From assembly GCA_022478985.1 (NCBI GenBank), contig JAKSZP010013605.1, positions 1 to 64,000 of the forward strand: a DNA stretch of 64,000 nucleotides. Direction: 5' to 3'. Of this stretch, positions 31,527 through 42,639 are shown piece after piece. The stretch is from Massospora cicadina. Its lineage: Eukaryota; Entomophthoromycota; Entomophthoromycetes; Entomophthorales; Entomophthoraceae. Position 1 is the stretch's first letter; each line of letters starts with the position of its first letter. The position numbers were made by a program, and so were the translations under genes. The notes beneath the pieces are model-generated. The model was given only the letters and a program-made list of their open reading frames with translations. It was not told the origin of the DNA and made no database searches.

Positions 31527-31540
31527 GAAAAAGGAAAGGA
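31527..31540 (+). other. Polypurine tract of element D
   Basis: GAAAAAGGAAAGGA ends three bases before the 3' LTR start TGTACGTC at 31544, the normal place for the plus-strand primer. Confidence 0.65.
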
Positions 31541-31543
31541 TAA

Positions 31544-32837
31544 TGTACGTCCAGGGGAAAGCCCCTTGCGCTTGAACTGGATGGCATTCCCTTTCCCTTC
31601 TAGGAAGGTTCCAAAAGGCCATACACCCCCTCTTCTCCCAGGGTGATCTTGCCTATAAGGTGGACGAGCGGTGGGTTATGACCTACCCTATAAAAGTTCC
31701 AACACCCATCTTAGTGTTGATAACTGAAGAATTGGTTTGGTAGATTAGGGAGATCTGCATTGAGCTCTCAGCAGTTAAAAACCAATGAAAATGTATGTGG
31801 TGAGTCCCTCCCTTAGGCTGATCTCAAATTCAGTGAAAGTATATATGATCTATGAATCTTCCCATCCCACATCAAAATCTTAATCCGCTGAACCCCAAAA
31901 GTCTGAACAAGAGCCAGAGCAATCAGGAGCATGTGTGTTGACCTCTGAAACCTTGGCCCAACACATAAGACCATCATATATGGGATGGCCATGTGAGGCT
32001 CCCATTACTCATTTAGTGAGAAATTACCGCTTGTCTCAGCATAAATTGCACCATGACCACGAATCAGGCGCCCAAGGAAAAACTAATGACAACTTGGCCT
32101 AATGATGACACCATTGGAGTAAGTTTAAACCAAATAGCCCCCCCACCACTAGAAGTTTTGCTCGTTTAGGTCAGTTATTTGAGTGCCCTATTCCATGCAG
32201 TATAAAAACATCACCCAGATTGACTGTGCATTTTAGCAATCATCCCAAACAGGGATGATTGACAGTCATTTTTTCTATTAAAGACTTCAATAAATACCCC
32301 CCTTTATTAACATTTTTATTATTTTAAATTTATCTTCTCCAGTATCCTGCAACACCCACCGACATGAATTTACAGTTTATGCAACAACTGGGAAATTGTG
32401 GCCATTTTGGCAACTTTGTTGCCTTCTGACTTTTTTGAGCTTACCGCACTCAAGACCACCTAAATTCTTCTCTTCTCACTGAAGCAATCCGCCGCCAGGA
32501 TCTGAGTATTTAGTAAGCAGAAACTGTCTCTGCGTTGGCGAAAATCCGCACTCTTTCTGGCAGATCAATTTTAACCCCACTCATGGGGGATCCAAACCTC
32601 CCATCTTATGTAAAATTCTTCCTCGTTCAAGCCCATGGGCTCTGGGGTCATAAAAGCCTGGCTTTTCGCCAGGTTGCTTCTTATCTTTGTGTCCTGCCGG
32701 CTATTGTTATTCACCTACCTCCCAGCCCATCTAAACGTCATCTGAGCAGCAGGCATCTGACATTCTGGCTCGCCTTATGGGTGATTGCGCCCCCAACTGA
32801 CAGGACAGTCGAAACTTTATCTGCCGTCTCCCTGACA
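31544..32837 (+). repeat. 3' LTR of element D
   Basis: 1294 bp, TGTACGTCC...CTGACA. It aligns with 9953-11232 throughout. A possible poly(A) signal AATAAA is near 32289 (CAATAAATACCC). Followed by the GTGGG duplication. Confidence 0.88.
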
Positions 32838-32842
32838 GTGGG
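32838..32842. repeat. Target site duplication of element D, right
   Basis: GTGGG, identical to 9948-9952. Confidence 0.75.
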
Positions 32843-33811
32843 TTAACAACTACAAATAAACGCTTTTAAGCTAGGAAAGGCCAATATGGATTTTCGCCCA
32901 TATGGATCAAATGAGTCAATAGCATATTACATCGCTAAGTACATATCAAATATGGAACCTACAAAGCTAAATGCAAGTATAGTGCGTGCAAATTAGTAAA
33001 TTCGTCATAAGGTAATTACATATTTCTCAGGATAATTAAAATCTGCATGTTATTATTGTACAAACACCAGGTTTCAGCATTTGAATATGCTTCAGGTTGT
33101 GCCACCTCAACTTAAGAGAAGGCTCAAAACAATTAGTTTTCCTGAACACTCATAGGCTTGAACAAATATACAAAGTTCTACGATTTGATGACTCTGACCA
33201 AGAAGCTATATACTGCGCCAATATCTTTTAGCGTTATGAATAAAACGTCCACTTGCACATCCATTTTATAACTTTGATAACACGGTCTTGATGGAATCTG
33301 CAATGACATTCCAGCTGAATTATGCTAAAAAAAACAGGAAAACAAGGAGGTTAGTAAAGACTAGAATGCTTATGACGACATACCACTTCAGACAAGGAAG
33401 CTTAAATAACACTTAAATAAATAGCAAGATAGTCAATTAAATAATTCACCTGCAGTTGCAAGAGTTCCATACTTAAAGTTGCATTTGAAACAAAAACTTT
33501 TAAAACAGCCATCCCCTTCAATATATGCCATATCATTCTTTGTGTTTTAAAAAGCCCCAAAGGGGCTCCTAGTGCAGGCAACTTTGCGGGATGAAGACCT
33601 GGAGTACTTCCCCTCACCACACTAGGTCTTTGTGAACCTAAGAACCACAAATGGGGTTCTGACCCCAATTTAAAGTAGTTCACACTAACCTTAAACTGAC
33701 ATATGCCCGCCCTTTTTAAGTACTGGGCAGCTTGTATGCACCAGCCAAGACAGACGATATGCCTCTCTTCCCCCTTGCAGGAGACAAGACCTAATGGTCA
33801 ACAGGTTTAAG
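32843..33811. other. Gene-free spacer between elements D and E
   Basis: No open stretch with a recognisable motif, no LTR ends, no RNA gene seen. Mostly AT-rich sequence. Open stretches at 33402-33683 and 33691-33888 on the minus strand have no family resemblance I can see. Confidence 0.5.
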
Positions 33812-33816
33812 GCTCC
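33812..33816. repeat. Target site duplication of element E, left
   Basis: GCTCC before the LTR start TGTTAAGATTC; after the other LTR is GCCCC (40389-40393), one base different. Confidence 0.55.
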
Positions 33817-34382
33817 TGTTAAGATTCTGATAAACCGGACTATAAGCTCTAAATAGCCACAGAGGATTGGTTGGAATCCACTGACCATGATTTTTTAGTA
33901 CGATTATTTGAGCGCCTTGGGATGAGACAATATTTGGTCAAAAAGAGAAAATTATTGGATCACCTCCAAATAAGGTGATAAGGCGATGTTGACATTTGAC
34001 AAATAAATTAGTAGATCGCCTCAAACTAATGCTATATGGAATTTAAGAATACCATACTCTTCCTGAGCAATGAGAGTATGGTGGAACTGAATAGTCTAAG
34101 CCAAAGGAGCAAATCAACCAAAGTCAATGATATTTAAGTGAAATGAGAAAATTGAAGAAAAAGATTGTTAGGAGGGAAGAAAAAAGCAGAGCAGAAGGGT
34201 CTTCTGATATTAATTAATTAAAGAAGTGTGGTTGGAGCGTATTTCTTCATCTTTTACTAGATTATTTATGCTTTATTTTAAGGACCAACCATAATAACAA
34301 TGTCCATCCTTTGATCATTAGGTTTGACCCTGTGTGACTCTTACGGCTTTAATCAAAAAAATAAATCGCTAAAATTATGACA
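33817..34382 (+). repeat. 5' LTR of element E
   Basis: 566 bp. It begins TGTTAAGATTCTGATAA and ends AAATTATGACA. It matches 39827-40388 in blocks such as GAATTTAAGAATACCATACT, TCTAAGCCAAAGGAGCA and AGGTTTGACCCTGTGTG. The two have clearly diverged. Confidence 0.87.
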
Positions 34383-34383
34383 G

Positions 34384-34401
34384 TGGTGCTCACTATAAAG
34401 G
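34384..34401 (+). other. Primer-binding site of element E
   Basis: TGGTGCTCACTATAAAGG, one base after the LTR end. It matches the PBS of A, C, G and F over its first 12 bases. Confidence 0.72.
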
Positions 34402-34434
34402 CCCATTTAACAACCACAAAGAAATAATAATTCT

Positions 34435-35900
34435 TCAGTTGCAGTCCATGTTGCATCAGGCCTGCTTTTATGGGAATCTTCATGACACACTGCACCGGAC
34501 AAATATGCTGAACTCAAATTTGCTTTAGACGTGGTGCTCAAGAAGAAGGATGAGCTCCTTCAGGAGTGGAGCGATATGATAGACAGCTTGATAGCACGTT
34601 TAATCAAATTCTAATTCTTGGACAACAAGATAGCTACTCACCAATCTATTGGATGACATTATTGAGCAATTGCATTGTGCAAAGCGGAAGTTGGATGGTA
34701 CCTCCCAGTCTCCTCATTGGGAAGGGGATGAGTGACAAGGGGCTTATTGAGGAGAGTTGTATTATGAAGAACATGACACTGGCATGCGATACTACACCCA
34801 GGAGGTCAGCTCTAGAGATGATTAGGTATCAGAGAGCTAATTTACCCAAGTGATGGCTGTGCTTCCCACCAAAGAGGCCCACGCTACCTATGAATCAGCG
34901 GGCAAGCCGCCCATCGCTGAACCAGCTCCTTATTGAGATACCACTTATGGGTCTCAACCCATTCCTCAGTACACCACAAAGGTTCACAGTTATGAGAAGG
35001 AGGAGGAGGAGGTTTGTATTGATAAGCTGCCTCCATTTTATTGCAACGGGAATATCCACGGATTCTTCAAAAGTTTTGAGTTCCTGGTGGAAGGTGCCTC
35101 AGATCAGCTTAAAACTAAACTGTTAATATTCGCCTTGGATGTTGGGAGTGCTGAACAAGTCACCTGATACCTCCCAAGCAGTTCCATTACGTTCCAAGAA
35201 GTGAAGTATACTGTGTTGCGGTTATTTGGAGGTACTACAAAGTCTTTGCAGTGATAGGCTGAATTTTTTATCTATTAGTTCCAACTTAATAAGACCCTTA
35301 TTGCGTTTGCTGACCAATTTATGATGGAAACCCATGTGCTGTTTGGGCAGGGACTTTATCCAAATCTGATGTGTGCATTGCAATGACCTCTGCGGTGAAG
35401 CTATACCATGAACTTTATGATGTCATGACTCCAATTTTAGATGACGACGTACCCCGCTCAAGTTTGTTCAGTTTTTGCGCTGACTATCCACTACATTTCC
35501 TCCACCCTATATAGTGCAGAAACATTTCACTGAGGCAAGGACCTTCTTATTCAGAAGAAATTCTCCTGTCCTGTTCAACTCCCATCTAGTAACCCCCAGC
35601 TTTATTAATTCTATGCGCCTCGCCCTCAGCCAGGTTATCCCCAACTGTTTACTTCCGCTATTGTCCTGCTTATGAAAATCATCAGCAGCCCAACTTACAA
35701 CATGGACCTAATTACGCCAATATTCAGCAAGTACCCTTCTGACCTGGCCCTGGTTACGCTGTTTGTCAAAAATCAAATTAGTACCTGGCCCATCTTATTA
35801 GAACCAAGGATGCAGACCCTACGGGATAAAATGTTTTGATTGCAGTCCCCAGGCCACCTTGCCTGGTGTTGCCCTAACATTTGTGTTCACTACGTGCAAC
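34435..35900 (+). pseudogene. Gag of element E, broken
   Basis: Stretches 34566-34853 and 34890-35126 lie in the gag position. At about 35035-35330 the text resembles the helical Gag core (PPFYCNGNIHGFFKSFEFLVEG, then FQEVKYTVLRLFGG and FADQF). A zinc knuckle lies at 35832-35869: CFDC, then after a one-base shift GHLAWC, giving CX2CX4HX4C. The knuckle would bind genomic RNA. Stops and frameshifts throughout. Confidence 0.7.
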
Positions 35901-36099
35901 AGGATCAAATCTAACAATGAAAAGATGGTGTGGAGTAGAGATGAGAGCCTGTAGCTCCGTTATACTAACCTTAAACGTCCTACCTGAACCTATTGTAGTG
36001 TATCCAGCGGAAGTTCCTTAATGTGATGATGGGTTTTTATATCTGCAATCAGTTGGAGGTTTGAGCGTCCTGACATGGGCGCAAACCAAGGCTGTGGCA

Positions 36100-36618
36100 G
36101 GTGATGGACCTCAGGAATAACTGAAGCCATACATCTGTCAAATGTTCGACCAAGCTTCCTCAGTTAAAGCTGGAGCCAGACATAGATGCACCTTCTTTGA
36201 AAGGAGTAAACGTCGCCCTTCTGGTAGACGCTATTGCCAAAAAATACCCCAAAGTCAAGAGGGGATTATATGCTTCCTTGAAAAAAGATCCCTTGATTTT
36301 TCACATATTAAACAGTCAATAATTTCTTATTCTGAGTGTACTTACTGTGACATTTTTGTAGCAAAAAGTTTAGTTTGCGCTATAATAGATATAACGCCCC
36401 AGTCAATATATTTTCTCACTAAGGTGGTGGCGAATTTGATGTTAAAACCTGATGTGGAACATCACATGGTGTATGGGACCTCTGGTGCGGACAACATGGT
36501 CTTTGAGGGAGCGTACAGTGCGCTGCCTTTTCAGTTTGGGTCCATTGTTGTGGTAGCCCCAGTGATAGTGTTGCCAAACAATAACTACAAACTGTTAATT
36601 GGAACCGCTTTTACGTGA
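36100..36618 (+). pseudogene. Protease of element E, active site altered
   Basis: The open stretch 36142-36618 has VCAIIDITPQSIYFLTK, which matches the AILDTGSPVN position in element A but with the DTG motif changed to DIT. Downstream, YSALPFQFGSIVVVAPVIVLPNNNYKLLIGTAF corresponds to the SAPAV...YDMLIGTQF block of A, so the second half of the fold is better kept. The catalytic Asp is present but Gly is lost, so a dead protease is likely. Confidence 0.7.
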
Positions 36619-37369
36619 CACTTTGGTGCTGTCAGTGAAATGACAGCAGAGACATTCAAAATTTTGGGGCAGAGGATCCCAAATTTATTTAACCTTTAGT
36701 GGAGTGCCAAAGGATCCGGTGCACATGGGATAGATTAACCTAGCTTATAGTGACAGGTTGATTCCAGTGAACTATTATTGACTAAAGAACAAAACATGGG
36801 CTCTTCCCCAACATTATATAAATTTAATGGCTGCCTCTCAGAGCTGATGGGTCTATATCAACTCCCTCCAGTCACCTGTAATAGTGAACACCGAATTGGA
36901 GGATGAAATATCAGACAGACAATATGAGGAAGTTATTGTCTTTTCAGCAAATGTGGCTTGAGCCCCACGTGGCTCCAGGCATTATACTCCTTGGACATGG
37001 AGAGATTAAGGTTCTAATTGGGAATCTATAAATGGAACCTTTGAAAATCCACGGACACTAAATAGTAGTGTATTTACACTTTATCCCTGTTGAGGAGGTC
37101 CTTTGGGCTTACAAGTTTGACTTTTGATAAATTTGGGTTACCAGCCTATTTGCATCCTAGTGTAATGATGGTGTACCGCGAAAAAACATAGTTGGATTGT
37201 CAGAACAACAGAATGATTAGGCGATATCTTTATTTAAAAATATAAAGAGATTTTTACTGTCAATGACCACAATTTAGGGTGTGCACGAGGGTGGTTTATT
37301 AATTGGATACTGGGTATCATCCCCTCATCAGGTCTCAGACAATCCAATGATCATGGGAAGCTGAGGAAG

Positions 37370-38110
37370 TAGTTGACCAGTAAGATTGAGAAACTTCTGG
37401 AGCAAGGGATGCATAAACCATAAAATAGTCCATGGTCTTTTCCTATTCAAATTGTCAAAAAGAAAGATGGTACCAACTGGGTAGTGATAGACTACCAGAA
37501 ACTCAACAGTATCACCAAGAAGGACTCGTACCCCTTGCCACAGATAAACGATGCCCTGGATCAACTTGGGGGATTATACTGTTTCTGAGAGATGGATTTG
37601 ATATTGAACTATTGGAAAATTGAGTTGCCATGGCGGAACATGAGAATTGCACCATTATCACGTCCAAAGGACTTTTATAACCAACCCATATGCCTCAAGG
37701 GCTTTTTAAAGCCCCGCTACGTTACAACAGGTGATGGACACTATCCTTGGCAACTTGAAGCTGTTGTGCATTCTTGTGTACCTTGTTTATATTGATGCCT
37801 TCTCCTAGACGTTTTCAGAGCATCTTAATCATTTATAGAGTTATTCTGCCGAATTGCCACAGCCAACATCAAGATCAAACCCTGTAAATGCCACTTCTTC
37901 AAAGACCAGCTGGATTACTTAGGTATGTGGCAGATGTGACGGGGCTCAACCTCAACTACCCAAAGTGGAAGATATTTGGAAAATGAATTAAATGACCAGT
38001 AAATGGGACATACAAGTATTTTTGGGGATGGTGGGCTACTACCAAAGATTCATCTTAACTTCCGTTGTATCAGGGGACCGTTATTTTAGCTGCTAAATAA
38101 GTATGCTATG
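37370..38110 (+). pseudogene. Reverse transcriptase of element E, broken
   Basis: From about 37428 the text reads PWSFPIQIVKKKDGTNWVVI, then DYQKLNSITKKDSYPLPQIN, the fingers block. Block A is decayed (about 37590-37640, ELPW with YWKIE). The active-site region near 37770-37800 reads YIDAF in place of YIDD. The thumb gives IKIKPCKCHFFKDQLDYLG (about 37870-37925) and FLGMVGYYQRFI (about 38020-38050). Multiple stops. Family assignment is firm from block order. Confidence 0.8.
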
Positions 38111-38149
38111 TTTGAATGGACTTATTGCCAAAAGTGTTCCTTTGAACCC

Positions 38150-38560
38150 CTTGGACAGCTTTGGTCAGTGCGCGGTGCTACACTAAATGAATTTTGGTAG
38201 AGTTCATTGTCCAGATAGATGCAACATTTTCTGCCGTTGGTGCAGTCCTATCCCAAAAAGATGATGAGGGGGAGGAGCAACCTGTTGCGTACTGCAGTTG
38301 GAGCCTGAATTAGAATAAACATAACTTTACTGTAACCTAGTGGAAGTGCTTAGTAGTATTCTATGCATATAAGCAATTTAGGGCGTATTTTCATGGAGTG
38401 AAGTTTAAAGTCATAGAATATCATGCTTCTTTATGCCTGTTGAAGAACCTCAAGAAGCCTGAAGGGCGCCTAGCCTGATGGGCCTTAAACCTAGGCTTAT
38501 GAATTCAAGGTCCTCCACCAACCTGGAGCAGAACACCAGAACGCTGATTGCTTGTTGATA
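38150..38560 (+). pseudogene. RNase H of element E, broken
   Basis: Reads LVEFIVQIDATFSAVGAVLSQ (catalytic Asp), PVAYCSWSLN and NHNFTVT, YKQFRAYFHGVKFKVI and CLLKNLKKPEGRLA, the normal Gypsy RNase H order. Stops replace some residues. It continues from the RT of the same element. Confidence 0.78.
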
Positions 38561-38764
38561 CTGCCAACGGTTGCCATCACAGCGGATCTAATCAATGTGA
38601 TGTACAATAAAATGATCAGCAGAAAATATGACGATGAAGCACCTCAAGTAATAAAACCGTTAAACAAGACGCAAACTAATATTCTTCAACAGAATGGTAA
38701 GCTGTATAAGCGGATTGGCGATTCTACAGTGACTTCCCTTAACCCTCAGCACGGCCTAGCATTA

Positions 38765-39805
38765 TCATGAGAGCGCATAAGGCAGTTGGACATGTTGAAG
38801 TGCGCAAGATGTTGGAAATGTTGCGTCCTAGGTAGTACTGGAAAAGAATGAACTTCAATATGCTTGAAACAATCTCCTTCTGTCAACAATACCAAGTGGA
38901 AAAGCTGTTCCACCAGAAGACTTCATACCAGTTAGTAAAAGCGAATTTTGCTTGGCATACGGTTTCCATTGATGTCATTGGCCCCCTACCAAGAGTAGCT
39001 AACCGGTCTAAATACATTATGGTGGCGATAGACCACTTGACCATATGAGTTGAAGTAAGGGTGATACAAGATTTGGGGGAGGTCACCATGGACAAGTTCA
39101 TGATGGAATGTATTATCTAGCGACATGGCTTTCCTCAGTTTCTCCTCACAAATAATGGAACTAACTTCACTTTCCACATTCTTCTGAAGCTGAATGATCT
39201 TATAGCCTATTTGCGGGTGTTCCAAAAACCCATACCACCCTAAGTCTAATAGGATGGTTTAGCGAGTTAATGGGACTTTAGTGAACCTACTTTATAAACA
39301 GTTAGCAAATTGACCTTCAGATTAGTATTCCATTCTTTCCATCGCCATCTTCACTTACAACATTAGCTACCATTCTGCCATGAGGAACAGTCCATTTTGA
39401 TTACTAAATGGACGACACCCTGCTCTTATGGCATTGCTCTATTATTTCATAGAAGATACTGGCGGAATGAACCCCAACGTTATATGACTAACCTAGTGGA
39501 CACGTTGATCAAGTTGCAAACTGAAGCGTACTACTTCATCTTAGATAAAAAGATATGGTTTCAGGCTGCTAATTGGGAACATTGTAGTGGGTTAGCTCAG
39601 TTCAAAGACAGAGATCTGGTTCTATATCATGACCAACACATGTTCATTCAGAAGCACAAATTGGCTAGAGTCTGAATTGTCCAGTTTGAAGTTATTGAGA
39701 AAACAGGTGTTGACGCCTATATTATCAAGGACCCTGCAAGCAGTAAGATTATTAACTGAGTGCATGCAAAATTCCATTGGGTGTATAAACAATAGGAGAC
39801 TAATC
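38765..39805 (+). pseudogene. Integrase of element E, broken
   Basis: The zinc-binding start has AHKAVGHVEVRKML (His-His) and SFCQQYQ, where the second Cys is lost. The core reads WHTVSIDVIGPLP (first catalytic Asp), AIDHLTI, and FLLTNNGTNFTF, in which the usual second catalytic Asp (DNG) is Asn. The stretch 39397-39675 includes EPQRYMTNLVDTLIKLQTEAYY, equivalent to the Q--A---LAK helix of A, and the RDLVLYHDQHMF block of the C-terminal domain. No chromodomain seen. Inactive. Confidence 0.8.
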
Positions 39806-39813
39806 GTCCAGTT

Positions 39814-39823
39814 AAGGGGGGGG
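39814..39823 (+). other. Polypurine tract of element E
   Basis: AAGGGGGGGG three bases before the 3' LTR. Confidence 0.7.
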
Positions 39824-39826
39824 TAA

Positions 39827-40388
39827 TGGCAAGATTCTGATAAGATTGGATGATACGCCCTGAATAGCTACAGTGAATTGGCTAGAATCAGCAACCATGA
39901 TTATTAAAAAAATTATTTGAGTGTCTTAGGATGATGCTATATTAGGTCAGAAAAGGATTATTATTGGATTGCCTCCAAATAAAATGATAAGGCAATGTTG
40001 ACATTTGACATTAACTTAGTAGATCACCATAAACTAAGGAGATAGGGAATTTAAGAATACCATACTTTGCTGGAGCCAATAAGAGTATGGCGGAACCAAA
40101 TAATCTAAGCCAAAGGAGCATTATTGACCAAATTGCTAATATATAAGCAAGATGGGACGTTTGAAGAAGGAGGATTGTTAGGAGGGAAGACGAGAGAAGA
40201 ACATAAAACATCTGCTAATATTAATTAATCTAAAGAAGTGTTGTCAGAGCGTATTGCTTCATATTCTATTAAATTATTTACATTTTTTTTGTGGACCAAC
40301 AATCCTCACATCATCCGTCCATTGCTCAGTAGGTTTGACCCTGTGTGCTCTTATAGTATAACTCAAATATATCGCCAAAACTATAACA
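39827..40388 (+). repeat. 3' LTR of element E
   Basis: 562 bp, TGGCAAGATTCTGATAAG...CTATAACA. It matches 33817-34382. Followed by GCCCC. Confidence 0.87.
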
Positions 40389-40393
40389 GCCCC

Positions 40394-41090
40394 TGAAGGG
40401 GGAGAAGTCAAAGCCCTATACTTTGTCACCTGTTTTTTAATGGAGTTGTTCTCTCCAGCCCCTTTTTGTCCAGGAAGCCTTGGTGTCCTTTTGGATCAGC
40501 TAAAGTTTTCTTACATGATCTGTTTCACCACCAGCCAGCTCATGTTGACTGAAATAGAAGCTAGACAAGCTTCAGGCAACTTGGCAAACAGTGGCATTTA
40601 TTGTAGGCATGTGCACTGAAGTGCAGCCAACCAGGATTTCCCCTCCCTTGTCCTGGGGTCTGCACCTATGCAATACTAGCTCGTAGGGAGGCCGTTTGAC
40701 AGGCGCCATGCCCAACTTGTACCCTCCTTCCTGTCTGTATTCTCCCCTCAGGGAGTGGTAGATGCCCGTGAGAACAGGTTAGCTCAGTCGTCACTATCAT
40801 CCCACACTTCTTTTAGGCCATAACAGGACCCAACCAATGCGCCTCTCTGGGTTCTGGTGTTAGTTACTCACCTGTGTTTCCAAGGGCTTTCCCAGTTGCA
40901 CCACGAGGAGGCCCCAGCTTACCATAACTAGCTCACCTGCCATACAGTATAAACAAGAACTGCCTGAAGGATTTAGATTTTCTAGAAAAGCATTTTAGCT
41001 TGAGAAGAAACTTTTTAAATAACTATTGAGCACTTAAATACTTCTCATCATTGAGATTGACAACTTGATAATGCTTACAACCAAATTCAT
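40394..41090. other. Gene-free spacer after element E
   Basis: No recognisable coding motif or repeat end. Base composition is nearer balanced than in the AT-rich block further right. Confidence 0.45.
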
Positions 41091-41122
41091 AGTTTTAGAT
41101 TCTTGATGCTGAACCAACCAAA

Positions 41123-42602
41123 ATGGAAGAAGAAATTACAGAATTTATGGAGCAACGCATTTATGATGGGCAATCTCAACAAACATTTAGGCTATTAATG
41201 TTGTCAAAGGAAAATTTCCAGAACATAACTCAAAGTATTTTCAATCAACTGAAAGTAAGTTCAAATCATGAACAGCTCTCTATAACAGGTCAAGCTGGAA
41301 CTAAAATCCTTTTTATTTAATTTACTTAAGAATCAATCTAATTGATACTATAGCAAACAGGCTGTGAAAGTGGGCGCCCTCACTGGCGTAGCAGCACAAT
41401 TAGTGGCAGCTTAACATTGCACTCATTACTAGAATTACCTTTTCTAAAGATTGATAACGTTTATGATGTGCCAATTCTTAGTGGAAACTATCTCAGATTG
41501 ATGCGACAGGGTTGAAGAAATATTGGGTTATTCTTCATAAAAGAGATTTAATGGTCCATCCAAAATACTTTGCATGATCGACTCATTCCTGAAAAAATTG
41601 AAAACAACGTGGAGACTTTTTGAGGCATCAATATCTCAGTATTTTGTGATTTGATGCAGCTACCACCAGGAAGAGAAAAATAAGTAGTCCAACAGACAGA
41701 ACGTTTACTTCCAGATATGCACTTTCAATGACTGTTAACACTAGTTGAATTTAAGGAGAACATGAGACAAAATGGTATTGCAAAATTCATTGACATTCCA
41801 AATGTACTTATAGCCAGAAAACTCACTTCAAACCACATAGCTTCGTTGATGGACAAAGTCAAAATCAACATGAATGGTTAGCTAAAACATTGATAATTTA
41901 CCCAGCCAATATACAAGCTAATGATCAAAACAGGAAAATAATGGAGAACTTTAGAAGAAGATGCATTAAAATCTTCAAGATTTGAGCACATTATTAACTC
42001 AAGGATACCACTTGACCATTGAGAGATAATGACCATTTGTATACTTTCATACCAAATGACATTAACAACACTTTAGGTTTATCAAGGATTTTTAACTATT
42101 CATTGGAGAAAAATTCTGCTGCAATTAAACATAGATATAGCCATCTAGTACTAAAAAACATAGATATAGCCAGAGCTCTTGTCAATGTAGCAAAAGGTTT
42201 TAATTGGAATCAATTGCCACAATTTTATAGAGGACAACTGTATGAGAACGACATATCATCAGTCTGAATAGACTTTGGCTGAGATGGCTCTACCATAATA
42301 CAGTTAAAAGCCATTTTATTTCCTGCACTATTCAGCTATGAAACAGCTGAGAAAATGAAGGCTTATGTAAATTTTAACATGGGCATCAACCGTCCAAAAA
42401 TCAAGGTAGCACTGTGGACTTTCCATTTGTTTATATGAGTTTAAAGCTATTTGCTGAAGGTCAAGCATATGTCAGCCTTTTCCAAGTTAAATTCTATTTT
42501 AATGGGCTTATAATCAAAGAATTGGACAACTCCAACTTAACTGCAAGAAAACCTTGCAATAATGATGCATTATCAGAAAAAGATCAAATGAGAAATCTTT
42601 AA
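41123..42602 (+). pseudogene. PIF1/Helitron-type DNA helicase relic
   Basis: Helicase motifs of the PIF1 family appear in order on the plus strand. At 41285-41310 is ITGQAGTKILF (Walker A, GxAGTGKS decayed). At 41365-41425 is VGALTGVAAQLVAA followed by TLHS (motif Ia, APTGVAA---G-T-HS). At about 41630-41685 is SVFCDLMQLPPG (motif III, GDF-QLPPV). At 42414-42602 is FAEGQAYVSLFQVK (motif VI, GQAYVALSR) followed by NGLIIKELDNSNL and KPCNNDALSEK, the usual protein end. PIF1 helicases unwind DNA; many such genes are Helitron transposase parts. The Rep nuclease region is not seen, so a host PIF1 pseudogene is also possible. Stops and a 12-bp insertion at 42144 break it. Confidence 0.75.
42127..42172 (+). 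repeat. Ultra-short A-tailed insertion with 17-bp duplication (site 2)
   Basis: AAACATAGATATAGCCA occurs at 42127-42143 and 42156-42172. The 12 bases between (42144-42155) are TCTAGTACTAAA; with the shared CCA the unit reads CCATCTAGTACTAAA. The duplicated start has TTT/AA on the bottom strand, an L1-endonuclease-like nick site. It lies in the helicase relic. Confidence 0.8.
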
Positions 42603-42639
42603 TATAAACTTATAAAGACATTTGACAAAAATTGTGATA

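Larger units (their letters stand above)
9953..32837 (+). mobile_element. Chromodomain Ty3/Gypsy element D (split by LINEs)
   Basis: This plus-strand LTR retrotransposon has LTRs of about 1.29 kb and is about 7 kb once the nested LINEs and their target duplications are subtracted. Order: LTR, gag, protease relic, RT (cut by LINE-1 at 13172), RNase H, integrase (cut by LINE-2 at 19954), GPY/F-like domain, chromodomain, polypurine tract, LTR. A chromodomain at the end of integrase marks the chromovirus lineage, and the RT and RNase H wording resembles Tf1/sushi-like elements. All coding parts have stops. Confidence 0.85.
33817..40388 (+). mobile_element. Ty3/Gypsy element E, full length, decayed
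   Basis: 6572 bp on the plus strand: LTR 33817-34382, primer-binding site, gag with zinc knuckle, protease relic, RT, RNase H, integrase, polypurine tract, LTR 39827-40388. The protein order and the segment between protease and RT resemble A, C and G, but the LTRs are unrelated by eye. Stops are dense, so this is an old copy. Confidence 0.87.

Noticed and set aside
33885..33905. TTTTTTAGTACGATTATTTG in the E LTR as a micro-insertion
   Set aside because: The core differs (AGTACG) and the other E LTR shows only ordinary base changes there; no duplication.
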